A stretch of DNA of 64,000 nt from Seison nebaliae (GCA_023231475.1 JALJEE010002061.1:1-64000); one strand, 5' to 3'. Counted from the stretch's first letter, positions 1 to 12,508 are shown. A program made the numbers and translations. The notes: generated by a model not told the origin, from the sequence alone.

Positions 1-160
1 AATAATTTCCCGGATTGGGTACATTGTATGAGATCTTCTCACCTTCCCTCACTCCTTTCTTACTACACTCTCTTTCCATATCTGATAAGAATTTATTGTC
101 ATCGAACGTTATTTTTACTCTCACGTCTTCTTCACTACAATGTTCTACCTACAATACCTA

Positions 161-820
161 CTACTTTCCTTTCCACCACCACCACCACCACAACCACTGG
201 CTTCCGCACTGGCTCATTCTTCTCACCATTACATCATAAACCGTTTTCAGATTTTTTGATAAGACTGCGAGGATGACTATATCATCAGCATATGCAAGAA
301 CTGCGGGATAATTATAGTTTTCCAATCTAAACGAGAATCGGTTGTTACACGGAATTATTACATCATCAAGTATTTTCCCAAAGATCCAAGGGGCGAGGAT
401 GGAACCTTGACATACGCCTTTATTAATTGCATATTCGTTTCCAATGTGCCCATTGATTTTTAATCGTTGTGGATTGATTATGTGTTTGATGTCATTGATT
501 TGTGGATTATTTGGTCGAAGATTTAACCAGAAACGTTTACAGTCATAATTCATAATAAAGGAGTTAAAGATCGTAGAGAGATTTTCTCTAATCAGTGATC
601 GAACTGCTCGTCTAAATACTTTCCTCTCTTTCGCAAGTTCATTATAATTTTCGGATGTATTCGATTGTCGGTGTTTCCTATTCGATATCCTCACTTTTTC
701 CTTGAGATGACGAATAGCATCAAAATTATAGATGTTCCTTCTTCTTCGATTTTCAGATCGTGATGTAAAGTAACCTGCAACAGACAGGTTTTGATTCAAC
801 GATGTAAAATTCTCATACAA
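161..820 (-). pseudogene. Non-LTR retrotransposon reverse transcriptase fragment
   Basis: The minus strand encodes about 219 residues with two recognisable reverse transcriptase blocks: GVCQGSILAPWIF (the fingers/palm motif usually written RGVRQGxxLSP) and LAYADDIVIL (the catalytic YADD box). This pattern is typical of LINE-type elements. The part before GVCQGS is too short: the RT blocks that normally precede it, including the first catalytic aspartate region, appear to be missing, and the reading frame ends soon after YADD in tryptophans encoded by a CCA repeat. No endonuclease, zinc knuckle or 3' tail is visible. It is therefore read as a deleted, dead copy. The relation to LINEs is from motif knowledge; the deletion is inferred from spacing. 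Confidence 0.75.
173..199. repeat. CCA trinucleotide run
   Basis: Short run of CCA units at the truncated end of the reverse transcriptase fragment. On the minus strand it reads as consecutive TGG codons, which explains the run of tryptophans. Confidence 0.8.
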
Positions 821-1165
821 ATATATTGGTTAATATAATTAATTTTTTATTTCTCATTTCGAATACTTCCAAATAACGGTACTATTGAGGAAGTCGACAA
901 ATGACAAATTGGAATGAATACTATTTCAAGATTTTACTTCATTTTATTTGTATAATGTATCCAAATCATATTTAATTATAGAAATGGTATAGAAAATGTT
1001 ATATAGTTTTGAATAAGGTTTTACTTTTAAAGAATAACAAAATTTGAAAAAAATTATTTCTTGTACCGAAATATCAAATTTTTATTATATTATTATTATT
1101 AAAAATATTATACAAAAATGTCATTTTCGTAGATTGTTTTGTTACACTATACCGTTTTTGTCACA
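821..1165. other. Non-coding, AT-rich gap
   Basis: Lies between the retroelement fragment and the 3' end of the Emx-like gene. Rich in A/T runs, with no open frame of interest. It should hold the 3' untranslated region of the minus-strand homeobox gene. Confidence 0.5.
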
Positions 1166-2040
1166 TCATTCATTCCTCTCGATTTGAGAGTTCCCACTAG
1201 CATCAGTATTTTCTTCATCATCTGTTCCACTTAATCGTTTTTCTTTAGTTCGCCGATTTTGAAACCAAACTTTAACCTAGGAAGAATAAAATAAAAAAAT
1301 ATTTGGATAAAATTAAAATAAACTTGTGTTTCACTTAAATTTAATTCTTGCGCTAATAGTTTTCGTTCTTGACCGACAACATAATGGTTTTCCTCGAAAG
1401 CTTTCTCTAAATCGATCAATTGACTAGGAGAGAAAGCGGTTCGAATTCTTTTAGGTTTTCGATAAGAAATTGCAACCGCTGCGATAGAAGCTTGACATAA
1501 CATTGCTGTTGTCAATAATCGAGTGGCAGCTTCGGACGAGAATGTTTTTGTTGAATTGTTAATCAAATTATAAAACTCATTTGATTGCCCTAATGTGGTT
1601 GTGATTGAAGTTGACGATGATGATGATGGTAATGGTAATGATGGTAATGATGATCTTAAAGTATCATTATTATTTTTGTATATTGAGTTAGCTGCTTGTT
1701 GAAGAACTTGTCCGAAAATTTGATTTGAGATATCCGTCGATCCTTCCGACGAATGATGACGGAGATTTTTCGAATTTTTATTCTCTAATTCAAATTGATT
1801 GGAATGGATTATTTCATTGAAATATTTCGGTTTCTTTGTTTCTCCATAATTCGATAACGCTAAAGTTGAGGAACGTTTCAATCTTTCTTGTTTGATGGTG
1901 TTTGTTGATAATTGATGACGAAGTAAATTCTCATTTTTAGATGACGTATAAGAACATCGATTCTGTTCACATTTTCTCACGTCGATATTCTCGCTATTTT
2001 TCTCATCAACAATCAAAGAATCGATAAGAAAACCAGCCAT
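1166..2040 (-). CDS. Emx/empty spiracles-type homeodomain transcription factor
   Basis: Predicted 275-residue nuclear DNA-binding protein. Two exons, 2040-1324 and 1276-1166, join in phase 0 across a 47-bp intron (GTTTAT...CCTAG). The homeodomain starts [20 protein letters not shown], continues [14 protein letters not shown] and ends [16 protein letters not shown] and NHYVVGxERKxLA are hallmarks of the Emx class. The N-terminus ([12 protein letters not shown]) resembles the conserved Emx N-terminal segment CFTIESLVAKD. The intron splits the homeodomain between Q44 and V45. Glutamine 50 is present. The tail after the homeodomain is only about 20 residues. Emx proteins pattern the anterior head and nervous system; that role here is inferred. 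A 3.2-kb gap upstream may hold its control region. Confidence 0.88.
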
Positions 2041-5000
2041 TCTCGTTCCAATAACGATGGATTGTTTTTTCGCGAAAAAAAAGAAAAGGAAATGTAACAG
2101 TCAAATTGAATGAGAAGTTAAATTGGAAGAGAAGAAAATGAAATCTGTTCTGTAGATTGGAAAGTTAATTAAAGAATTTTTTATGACAAAATTGAAAGCA
2201 ATCAAGATTAATCGTTTCAGTAAATTTTATGAGTTGGCACTCGTCTCATATTTTCATGTGTGAAAGACGTTATGTAACCAATTTACTTATTTCCAATAAA
2301 ATTTTCTTCATGAACGAATCTATGAGTGAGATTCCATCGACTTAAATGACCGGAAAAAGGTAATTGGAATTGATGGATATATCGTACGTAGATTGGATTT
2401 CTTCTTCACCGCAATCATAAACCAATCAGATTCTTAAACGATTTGACATTAACGAAATTTGCGAGAAATCGTATTTGTCATTTTCCATTAATTCCTATCA
2501 ATTTCTACGAAATCACTTCGGTTAAAACAAATAACAATTACAACCATCATCAGCAATAATGATGATACTATTATCATTTCAATGGAATGTCTCCAATTGA
2601 TGGTTGATTGAAAATAAAAGACAACTCTTCAATTCTCTCTAATCTACTAATTCCGTCGTCTGAGTCTCGTTCACCACAACCGTTCTTTTATCGATCGATA
2701 GGAATGGGAAAATAATTGAAATTAATTTTATCTGAACGAAAGAATTCGAGAGAGAAATACATCTACCATCACAATATCTGGTAATTAGTTGATTGAGAAG
2801 TGAAACGGTGAAATTTCGTTGAGGGATCATCGAGATTTCTAGCTATTTCCACGACACATATTGGTATACTAATTGCAAATTATAATTGTGGAACATTAAT
2901 CCGTAAATAAATAAAATTGATTCACTTCTCGTGGACGTTAAGTGAAAGTGATGATAAATGGAATTGGAAGAAAAGAGAATGGACATTTGTGAATTGAGCA
3001 TCGATTAATTGGAGGAACGTGAAGAAATATGAATTATAAAAGAGATTAAGTTACTTTCATGAGACTCATCTAACTATCCATTTTCGTTCAACTTTCTCGC
3101 TTCTCCCTACGATATCGATGAAGAAGATGATGATGATGTATTCGATTACAAGAGAAGAATGAGATTCTTTTTTATTAACTGATAAGGTATTGTTCATAGA
3201 TTATCCATTATTCGTGACTATTCAATTTGACTATTCGTTTAAAAATTTTCTTAAAAACTTTGTAATGGATAACAATTATCATCATCACTTTCTCGTTTCA
3301 ATTGCCAATTAATCTAATCAATTGTATATATGTAGATTAAGGAAGTTAAATCCACAATTCAACATTTATTCAATCGGAACATTGGAACAAGTCTCTTTGA
3401 CAGATCATTTCTATTCATTCGGCTCATTACTATTTCGACTTGAAATGGAGATAGACAAATAATTAGGGATAATAATTAGTTAGCTGCCTTGTTACTAATA
3501 ACGATTCGATGAATGATAACATTTCTTTTCAAGAAGCAAAACGACAGTAGTCGGACGATGAAGAAATGTAATTGATGAAAATTCCTGTTATTTACCAAGT
3601 ACAACTCATTAAAGATCAAAGTTTTCTTTCTCTCAAAGAAAATATTCACATTTGCCGCTCACTTCCAAATTTCCATTCCAACGACAACGTTAATAAATGA
3701 TAATATGGTTAATTGACAAGAACGATCGTGCCAAATTGGAAGAATCGAATGAGGAGAAATAGAATTAAATTAATGCGAATTCTTCCTTTAACACATTCAT
3801 ATTCTGCACCGAAACTGCACAATTTCGTCGTTAGATTAGTTCGTTCTCGTTAGTTGATATCTATATGTTTGAACGATCATTTATAATTGAAGTCTGTTGC
3901 AATTAATACTTTTTAAAGAGAATTCTGATTGAATGTGGATTGAGTAGGTAGGCAGAGAAACTATAGCAACTAATAAGATGATAATGACAATCTCTCTTTG
4001 AAATGGATAAATATGCATTAAATATCGAATGAACGATTGCTGCACGTTATTTGTTAGTAAAATGATGTGCAAATATCAATTAATCGAAAGAATAAAGTTA
4101 GGAGGAAAATTCTTTTTTACTTCTATCACTTCCGATACGTTGTGTCATGTTCCCAATACAATTATTATTATTATTCATTCATAAAATGACGAGAAAAAAA
4201 TTGTTTCGATAAATCATTTATTATAAAGTTGCAATAGTCTTTTATTAGATAGAATCCATCAATTAGACCAGAGAATGTCGAGTTCGTGTTCCTTAATCTG
4301 CCACTTTTCTTTTGATTCTATAACGATTTTGGGTAACTCTCCGGGCCACATATCTCACTTTCCCAATATTCTCTACTTGTCATTCATTCTTCAAATTAAT
4401 GTCGTTCTAAATAGAAACAATGTAAAAATAATTTCATATATCTGATTTGTTTGAATATTATTCTAACAAAATTCTCTTGATCAGGTACCTGCTTGAAAAA
4501 CCTGATCATAAGAACTTATCAAAACAATTTAACATTCTCCACACTTTTCCATTACTAACAGAACGTGGAGAATAAAATGAATTGAATTTTGAACTTAACC
4601 AAATTAATACCCACAATAACAACAATTAAAGAACTTGTTATTGAATACCGATGATAAAGTATGATGAATGTCATTTGATGGTGTACAAATTCCTCCAAGA
4701 TAGAGTCTCGAATTGAACTGAAAAATTTTATTTAAAAATTATAATTTAAAAAAAATTTTAAAGAATGGTAACTTCTTTTTTTTCAATGAATTATTAATGA
4801 TTATTAAGAATTATCATTCTAAAAGAATGTTCATTAAATATTAGTCTTATCCAAGCTTCCATCAAACAATATACCATAACACTTAATTTACTACTTATTT
4901 TACTTACTTTGTTAGTAAAAAAAGAGGTATGTAATTTTCATTTTATTTCCTTGAAACTTTCAATTGACTGAAGTTGATGAAGTGCTTGAGAAGTAATGAA

Positions 5001-5241
5001 CATTATTAGTAATAAGGACATCACATACATATCGGACTCAAATTATTAAATGTGTTCCAGAATAAATGTTTTCTATTTCCTATATTTGAAATATTTTAAC
5101 GAAATCTTCAACTAAATTTAGTTATGGAAGAATTTATGAAATATTGAAAGTGAGCGCATATATAGTTGAATTGTGTACAATCAGATAACAAAAATTGTAT
5201 TTTGAAGGACGAAAGTGTCGATTTAAAGTTGAGCTTTTCAA
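2041..5241. other. Long non-coding gap between divergent Emx-like and insulin-receptor-like genes
   Basis: No convincing coding region on either strand; open frames are under 65 codons and AT-biased. Both flanking genes start here and point away, so the gap contains their promoters. It holds one clear inverted repeat (4478-4508) and short A/T-rich runs. Developmental homeobox genes often have large flanking control regions, so enhancers are plausible but not visible. Confidence 0.5.
4478..4508. repeat. Perfect 9-bp inverted repeat
   Basis: TGATCAGGT at 4478-4486 and ACCTGATCA at 4500-4508 are exact reverse complements separated by 13 bases. It could be a protein-binding dyad or a hairpin; no function is known. 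Confidence 0.6.
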
Positions 5242-8200
5242 ATGAGTTTATTCTTTTTAATTTTCTTCATTTTTCCTGCAGCTTCCAATGCCCTGACGTC
5301 GGACATTCGACTCTGCTCTTCGTTTCGCAGTCGACATCATGTGTCAAAGGAGAAGATGGAACTTTATTCAAAGTGCAAGATAATTTACGGAGATGTTTTC
5401 ATCTTTTTCCATAGTCAATCGTCGAAAGCCACGACTAAATTATCTTTCACAAATCTTCAAATTGTCACTGGATATATTTTTGTTTATCGGGCGAGAAATA
5501 TTGAGAATTTACGCGACGTCTTCCCCAAACTCCGAGTAATTCGCGGCGAGTCATTAATCAAAGAAGCATCTTTATTGATTATCGATTGTGAGGATTTAAG
5601 ATCGTTGACACTCTCGTCGTTAATTAGAATTGAACGTGGAAATGTTGTGATCTTACACAACAATAATTTATGTCTCTCTAATCAAATCGATTGGGAAATG
5701 ATAATTGACGAAAATTATCGATCACATTTCCAATTTAACGGACATGGTACGACTTGTTTCCAGAAATGTTCAACGAATTTTTGTTTGGAAAGACGAGAAT
5801 CGACGAAAGAGAAATTTCATTTGAAAAATGAAAAATTATTATGTTGGAATGAGAATGAATGTCAATCCATTTGTAACATCAATTCCTGTACGAGAAAAGA
5901 TTATGAGAAGGACAATTGTTTGATTAAGAGTGGTGAATGTTTATGTCATTCTCAATGTCGATATGGTTGTTATGAGAAAGATTCTCCTTTGAATTGTGTA
6001 GAATGTGAAAATGTTTCTTTTAACTTCTTTTTTTTTTCTAATTCTTATTCTATTTTCAGGTTTTCGATGAAGAAATCGGATGTGTCGACAAATGTCCAAC
6101 GAATAAATTGAATTTAAATGGAATTTGTATCGAGAAAGAATTATGCGGAAATTTATCGAAAGATTATGAATTCGCTTTTGAACTCAATTCGACTCAAATG
6201 AAAATATTCGAAGATCGATGTGTCGATAAATGTCCGTTGAATTATCATTCGATGAATGACGACACATTTTGTCGGAAATGTTCCGAAGATGATTGTCTCA
6301 ATGATTGTAGTAAGAGTAATCATTCACCCATCATAACGACGATGCAAGAATTAGAATTATTGAAGGATTGTGAAATAGTGAGTGAGATTCATATTCGATT
6401 GAAATCTATCGATGAAACGAATTTGATGGAAGAATTGAGAAGGAATTTGAGAAATGTGAGAATTGTGAAAAATTTTATTTACATCGAAAATTCAAATATT
6501 AATTCAATCGACTTCCTACCAAATCTTCAACGAATCGAAGGAATTGAAACGATGGAAACATTCTCATTTTATCTTTATTCAAATTTGAAATTGAAATCAC
6601 TCGAACGGAAATCGAACAATCGATTAAAAATCAATGGTGAAATTTTCATCGGTTATAATCGATTGTTATGTATGGACGAAATCGAACGATTTTTCAATTC
6701 CACAAATAAAAAGTTCGATCGGAATAAATATCTTATGAATGGAGATGAAGCGATATGTCATCAGATCAATCTCAACATTTCCCTCACTCAATTATTCGAC
6801 AAACAATTCTCTCATCGATATTCGAACGAGAATGAACTACATGATAAATTGGAGGAGTTGAATGAAATTTATGAGAAATATAAAGAAGTTATTCCATCAT
6901 CAATTCTCAGTGAATCATCAAAAACGGATTTTTATCGTAAAATTTTAATTCGATGGAAAAAATTATCAGGGAATTATTCAATTCATTCAATTCTCGCTTA
7001 TCAATTCCATTATTGTAAAGTGGATGATAACTTAGATGAGAACGAATGGAACGTTCTCTATCTAATTGATGATTATGGTGATGACGAATATTATCAGTTT
7101 ATTCTCAATGAACAACATTTTCAAACGAACAAAATCTATCGATATTATTTACGATCAATCATGTACAATTTAACGACCGAATCATTCGTTAGTGAAACAA
7201 ACAAATTTTCCATTCATTCACATCATCCCACTATTTATTCGACGATTCCCGTTGAAGCGACAAGTCTCGACCATCAAACCATATCGATAAATTGGAAGAA
7301 TTTGTTCTTGTATTCCATCCCTACACATTTCTATCTCATCCAATGGCAATCAATTCCGATCGATATTGATAATTCTCATAATTTCTGTAAATCAAAATTA
7401 AATTTGAATCAAATTCTCGACGTCTCCTCAAATTATTCGACGAAAGAAGAAAAATTTCCATTGTCAGATACATGTATAAAAACATCGAAGAAGAATGAAC
7501 GATCGTTCTCTTCCATTAATCTTAGGAGGTCGATTATCGAACATGCAGGAAATGAGGCATTTGGTCGAAATTCCAAAAAAAATGATTATTGGAAAGAATT
7601 CGTTGAAGTGAACGAGACACGAATTGATGATTATAACAAATTCGATTGGAATCAATTTTTCTCCGACGACGACGACGACGATGACGAGACATTACGCGTT
7701 CGAAAAAGTTTATCGAATGGAAATGAAATAATTTATTCATTAATGAAACTAAAAAGTAATCAGTTCCAAATCATTAAAAATGAAAATATCGATCGATTAT
7801 CTCGCAATCTTACCAATTTGTCATATGAACATCCAATTCTTATTAAGTTAAGTGTTTGCTTCCAACAATCCAATCATTTCATTAATACCATCAATGATTA
7901 TTTAATGGAAGAATATTTAAATTTAAATAAATCATCCATTTCCGTTCCTCAATATTTTTCTGAACGTACCAAATATTTCCGACCGTTAGAGGAATCGTGT
8001 AACGAGATTTCAGTAATGAAAATGATGACGAAATCGAAAGAGAATGTCGATCAAATCGACAAATTGAGTGGAAAGAGAATTTTTGTGAAAAATCGAAATC
8101 TCATCGAATTGACATTCGAACAACCGGAAAAACCGAACGGAATGATCTTCTTTTATCAAATCCGTTATCGAAGAATTAGTAAAAATGATGACGAATATCA

Positions 8201-9818
8201 TTGGCAGTATTATTGTATCAATCATCAGAATAGTAGTTCAATTTCCATCAATTTAACGAATATTCTCAGTTCATCATTATATGGAATAAGTGTGAGTGGA
8301 CGGTCGTTGAATGAGAAAGAATATTGGTCAAAAATGATTTATGTAGAAATACCATCAATCCAATCGACAATGATGAGAAAGATGATTATTTCACTTCTCA
8401 TTCTCTTCCTTTTCTTTATCGTCCTCTTCTCTTCCTTGATGATTATTCGAAGGAGAAGAAAAATGAAATCAAAATGGATTCCACAAACTAATCTCCAATT
8501 TTATGTTTCAAGTGAACATTGTGATTTCGTGAAGAATTGTCTCATTCCACAACAAGTCATTTATCGAACAAATGTGACGGTAGGTGTTGGATATTTTAGT
8601 AACGTTTATCTCGGTATCATTCCATCTCCATCATTCTATAGGAATGATAAATTAGCAACGAATAGAAAAGATTTTTTGGAAAAATTCAAATCCGATCCAA
8701 ATGGATGTCAATGGAATAAAGTCGCTATTAAATGTCTATCCAATAAAATTGATGAATTATCTTATAAGAAAATTTTGGTAGAAGCGATTCAAATGAGACA
8801 ATTAATGTCTTCTCATATCATCTCATTTTATGGAATTACTCGAATGAATGACGAGAATAATGAAGAGGAATCGGATCATATTCAATTTCATAATAATCAA
8901 ATTCTTCCATCACCAACAGCCATCGTAATGGAATTTATGTCGTTAGGTGATTTGAATACTCTCATCAAATCATTCACAATTGAAACGGAGAATCTTCAAG
9001 TTCTTCTCAAACAATTCTGTGGTGAGATTGCCGATGGAATGTTATTCCTTCATTCTAAACGATTCATTCATCGAGATCTCGCCACTAGAAACATTTTAGT
9101 TAATGAGAATTTAATAGCAAAAATTGGAGATTTCGGTCTAGCTAAAGATCTTTATAGTCGCGACTATTATTCATGGTCATCAAAAAAATCGGAAATTCCA
9201 ATTCGATGGATGTCACCAGAAGCGTTGGATGGACGTGCTTCTTATCCGGCTGATGTTTGGAGTTATGGAATTGTTCTCTGGGAAATATTCACGTTAGGAC
9301 GAGTGCCATATGATTTCTTCAACGACAACATTCAAGTTATAACATTCATCAAATGTAAAGGTACATTACCATCACCTGATAATTCGCCATCCATCATAAA
9401 TAATCTGATAAAGAATTGTCTTAAATTCAAGGGAATTGAACGTCCAACATTTCATGACATCTTAACTCAATTGTTACCATATCAGAAAAGTAAATTCCCA
9501 TATTATTCCTATTTCCATAATGGATACTCACCAAACGCTTGTCAACTCCAACGACAAATGTTCACATTACCAGAACGATTCAATCTTCGATATCAACATC
9601 GCAGCGACGACGAATCTGATGTAACGAAAATTTCAGAAATCTCGCCCGAACATTCAACGAAAAAGACTCCGTCCACTAAATTCTCTAGATTGTCCACGTT
9701 AACAAATGACAAAATTTTTCATTGTGATACGGACAGTGATTTCGATCATCCAGCCAACGAAGAAGTCAATCATCTCTTGAATGTGATCGAAGAGAATATT
9801 GACAAAGTCTTTCATTAA
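5242..9818 (+). CDS. Insulin/IGF-receptor-like receptor tyrosine kinase
   Basis: Predicted 1509-residue single-pass membrane kinase. Exons 5242-6012 and 6060-9818 join in phase 0 over a 47-bp intron. The start gives a signal peptide (MSLFFLIFFIFPAASNA). Order: L1 domain with VTGYIFVYRARNIENL and FPKLRVIRGESL, a cysteine-rich furin-like region, L2 domain, fibronectin-like region, transmembrane helix near residues 1031-1053, kinase about 1092-1397. Visible kinase motifs are VAIK, HRDLATRN, DFGLAKD, an activation loop with DYY, and PIRWMSPEAL. Oddities: the glycine loop reads GVGYFSNV, with serine at the third glycine position; no NPxY docking motif is seen in the juxtamembrane region or tail; no clear RxKR alpha/beta cleavage site. 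Two exons is very few for this family. Ligand is inferred only. Confidence 0.9.
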
Positions 9819-9891
9819 CTTCATTCTTGTTTCCTGAAATTCAGTTTAGTTTTTTTTTTACATTTCAATATTTTCTACTGCAGCTCTTTTT

Positions 9892-9897
9892 CAATAA
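9892..9897 (+). terminator. Polyadenylation signal AATAAA
   Basis: AATAAA about 75 bases past the stop codon of the receptor kinase; the natural 3' end signal for that gene. Confidence 0.6.
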
Positions 9898-9932
9898 AAT
9901 TCTTTCACCATGATAACAAATTTATCTAATTA

Positions 9933-10252
9933 CCGTCTTGTGGGGCAAAGTGAGACACTTCGTACCAAGCTTCTTTTTATTAGTCCTAAATAATTTTCCT
10001 AATATGTAAATTTCTTTTAAAATAGTTTTATAGGTTTAAAACATCGATCAACATCATAATCAAAAATATTTTAAAATGGATGCAACTTTTTTCTTATTTA
10101 AAATCCGATAAAAATGAATTCATATTATGAAAGTACATATTTTATTGAACCTATAAAACTATTATAAAATAAATTGACATCTTATTAAAATTATTCAGGG
10201 CTAATAAAAAGAAGCTTAGTACGAAGTGTCTCATTTTGCACCCACAAGACGG
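9933..10252. mobile_element. MITE-like palindromic element with TA flanks
   Basis: The 320-bp segment folds on itself. It begins CCGTCTTGTGGGGCAAAGTG and the reverse complement of its right end begins CCGTCTTGTGGGTGCAAAAT. The arms stay similar for more than 100 bp (both contain GAGACACTTCGTAC, AAGCTTCTTTTTATTAG and ATAGTTTTATAGGTT), with an AT-rich centre of roughly 80 bp. Each end is flanked by TA (9931-9932 and 10253-10254), the target duplication of Tc1/mariner-type transposons. No transposase is encoded, so it would depend on an autonomous relative. The two arms differ at scattered sites, so it is not a very recent insertion. Confidence 0.85.
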
Positions 10253-10498
10253 TAAATCAATATCACTGAAATATTATTAAATATTAAATTATATTAAAAC
10301 TAACTGAAATTCGAAAGAACCAATAAGAGAAAAGGGAAAAATTTTATAATTAGTAATTGACATTTTTTAAACTGGAGATTGTTAACAGTTCAAAATTAAA
10401 TTTTATGATAAAAATTGCACGTAAATAATTCTGGAAGAATATCAGACTTTTAACGAATTCAATTTAATGAATTTAAATAATTTAATGAGAATTGATAG

Positions 10499-12508
10499 TT
10501 ATCCAAGTATTTCATGGATCTTCTTCAAAGCGATTGGATGTAAACATTTTTCGATATCCTTTAAAATTTTCATTGCTCGATTTCTTCCTTTTCCTTCATC
10601 AAATTGAGCCATTGCTCGAAATAGAGAAAGTGAATATTTCATTCTCCCTTGTTGACGAACCATCTCCTCCCCCATATCCATTGCCACACTCACATCATTA
10701 TTCAATCCGACAATAATCCAATTAAAACGGATTTCTGAATTTCGATTTGACTCTAAATCGAACGATTTATTCATTCTTAAATATTTCATTTGACCAAACT
10801 TACTTCCAGCTTTCACTAATAAATGAGTCAACAAAATTTTCTGTGAAGTCATCAATGATTTGAATTGAGATGTGAATGAATCGATTTCTTTCTCACTTTC
10901 ACAATTCATCAAATCCGTCAACAATGTTTGACATTGTGCTTCCAATACTAAATTTAATTTTAATAGATCAATTTTAAAATGACCTTCTCTTTCAATAATT
11001 TCACATAATTCTTCGATCTGTTTCTTCTTTTTCTGATCAGTTTCTGGAAAGTGATGTAATAAAGCATTCACGAATTTCTCAGAAAACATATAACGATCAT
11101 GATAATCTGCTTTCAGAAATGATCCTTTTAAAAACTCCAAGAACAATTTATAATTATTTTCAAATAATTCTTGTTCTAACAATCGGAGGAATAATTGACC
11201 TTTTTCGTAGGGAACTGGCGAGACGGTATCATCCGGATCGATATTTTTCACATCGATTTTCAATTTCGTCAATAAACTTTTCTCCTTTTTCAACTTCTCA
11301 TCCGATTCACTATCCACCGTTCTTTTGATAAATAGATCGAGAATGTGATATCCATCATATGTCAAGAAATCACGAACTTGTTGGAAATTATGATTCGGAT
11401 AATTTTCACAAAACACTTTAGATACCACAATATTCTCGATATATCTCGTAACACCTTCATTCAACCAGAAATGTTCCCAATTAATATTCGTCATATAATT
11501 ACCGGACCATGAATGAGCAATTTCATGAGCAACGACTGACATTAATGATTTGTCTTCAGCGAATATGGTGGGAGTAAGAAATGAAAGACATGGATTCTCC
11601 ATACCACCATATGGAAATGATGGTGGTAATACTACCACATCATATCGTCCCCATGGATATTTAATTAATAAACTCTCAGCTGTATCTAAATAATTTGGGA
11701 GAACTGTCAATTCCTTAGCATATTTCTCCACCAGATCCGGTTCTGCCCAAACTTTCGATCGATAACTAATTTCTATCGATTTCATTTCACCAGCAACTGC
11801 CGCTAATAAATATGATGGAGTTGGTTGTGGTAATTGAAAATAAGAGATATTTTTCATATTTTTATGAATCGTATTCTCGATGGAATTGGACGGAAATAAA
11901 CCGATAATTGATTTCATCAAATTTTCATCTTCTTCAATTGCTGCCATCAAAATCTTTATATTTTCATCAGGACAACTCATTCGACCGAAAATCTTTTCAA
12001 TCTTCGATCCCGGACTATCCATACAAGGAACAATTGATCTGGCATGGATCGCTTGACATTGCGTGTACATAAACGGAGATTTTTTGAATGATGTTTGTTC
12101 ACTTGTCATCCAATTGATGGCTGATGAATCATCATGAATTTCATAATCGATTCGAATATTTATTGGTTTATTATCTTCATCTAATTGAATCGATAAACTA
12201 TTTCCCATAAAATCAGGAGTAATGGATGTCACTTTATATTCTAAGTCTCGACCATTCACCAAATTGGAGATACGATGGATCTTCTGATTCTCCATATCCA
12301 TCACAATTTGCTGATTATTCGACTCAGCTGTCCTTCGACTGAAATCGTAATAAGCTGACGCTTGAATACATTTTTTATTTAGATCAATATTCCAATCCAA
12401 AAATAAAGTTTTAATTGAGAAATTTTCATAATTACTGGTTGTACTCGGATCGATCATCGTTCTAATAGAGAAACTTCTTCTAAGGACTTTTAATAGAGAA
12501 ATATACAT
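10499..12508 (-). CDS. Leukotriene A4 hydrolase-like M1 zinc aminopeptidase
   Basis: Single uninterrupted 669-codon frame. Seen: GGMENPC substrate-binding loop, then the zinc site HEIAH near residue 326 followed by WLNEG 18 residues on, giving the HExxH-x18-E signature of M1 peptidases, and a helical C-terminal half typical of LTA4H. Human LTA4H is about 611 residues. The extra N-terminus (MYISLLKVLRRSFSIRT) is basic and free of acidic residues, like a mitochondrial presequence, while a second in-frame methionine at residue 18 would give a cytosolic form. The family trims peptides, and in vertebrates also makes leukotriene B4; the lipid activity cannot be assumed here. The gene converges on the receptor kinase gene. 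Confidence 0.92.
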   Translation of the reverse strand: MYISLLKVLRRSFSIRTMIDPSTTSNYENFSIKTLFLDWNIDLNKKCIQASAYYDFSRRTAESNNQQIVMDMENQKIHRISNLVNGRDLEYKVTSITPDFMGNSLSIQLDEDNKPINIRIDYEIHDDSSAINWMTSEQTSFKKSPFMYTQCQAIHARSIVPCMDSPGSKIEKIFGRMSCPDENIKILMAAIEEDENLMKSIIGLFPSNSIENTIHKNMKNISYFQLPQPTPSYLLAAVAGEMKSIEISYRSKVWAEPDLVEKYAKELTVLPNYLDTAESLLIKYPWGRYDVVVLPPSFPYGGMENPCLSFLTPTIFAEDKSLMSVVAHEIAHSWSGNYMTNINWEHFWLNEGVTRYIENIVVSKVFCENYPNHNFQQVRDFLTYDGYHILDLFIKRTVDSESDEKLKKEKSLLTKLKIDVKNIDPDDTVSPVPYEKGQLFLRLLEQELFENNYKLFLEFLKGSFLKADYHDRYMFSEKFVNALLHHFPETDQKKKKQIEELCEIIEREGHFKIDLLKLNLVLEAQCQTLLTDLMNCESEKEIDSFTSQFKSLMTSQKILLTHLLVKAGSKFGQMKYLRMNKSFDLESNRNSEIRFNWIIVGLNNDVSVAMDMGEEMVRQQGRMKYSLSLFRAMAQFDEGKGRNRAMKILKDIEKCLHPIALKKIHEILG

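Noticed and set aside
7534-8225. Minus-strand frames inside the receptor kinase gene
   Set aside because: Shadows of the coding frame on the opposite strand.
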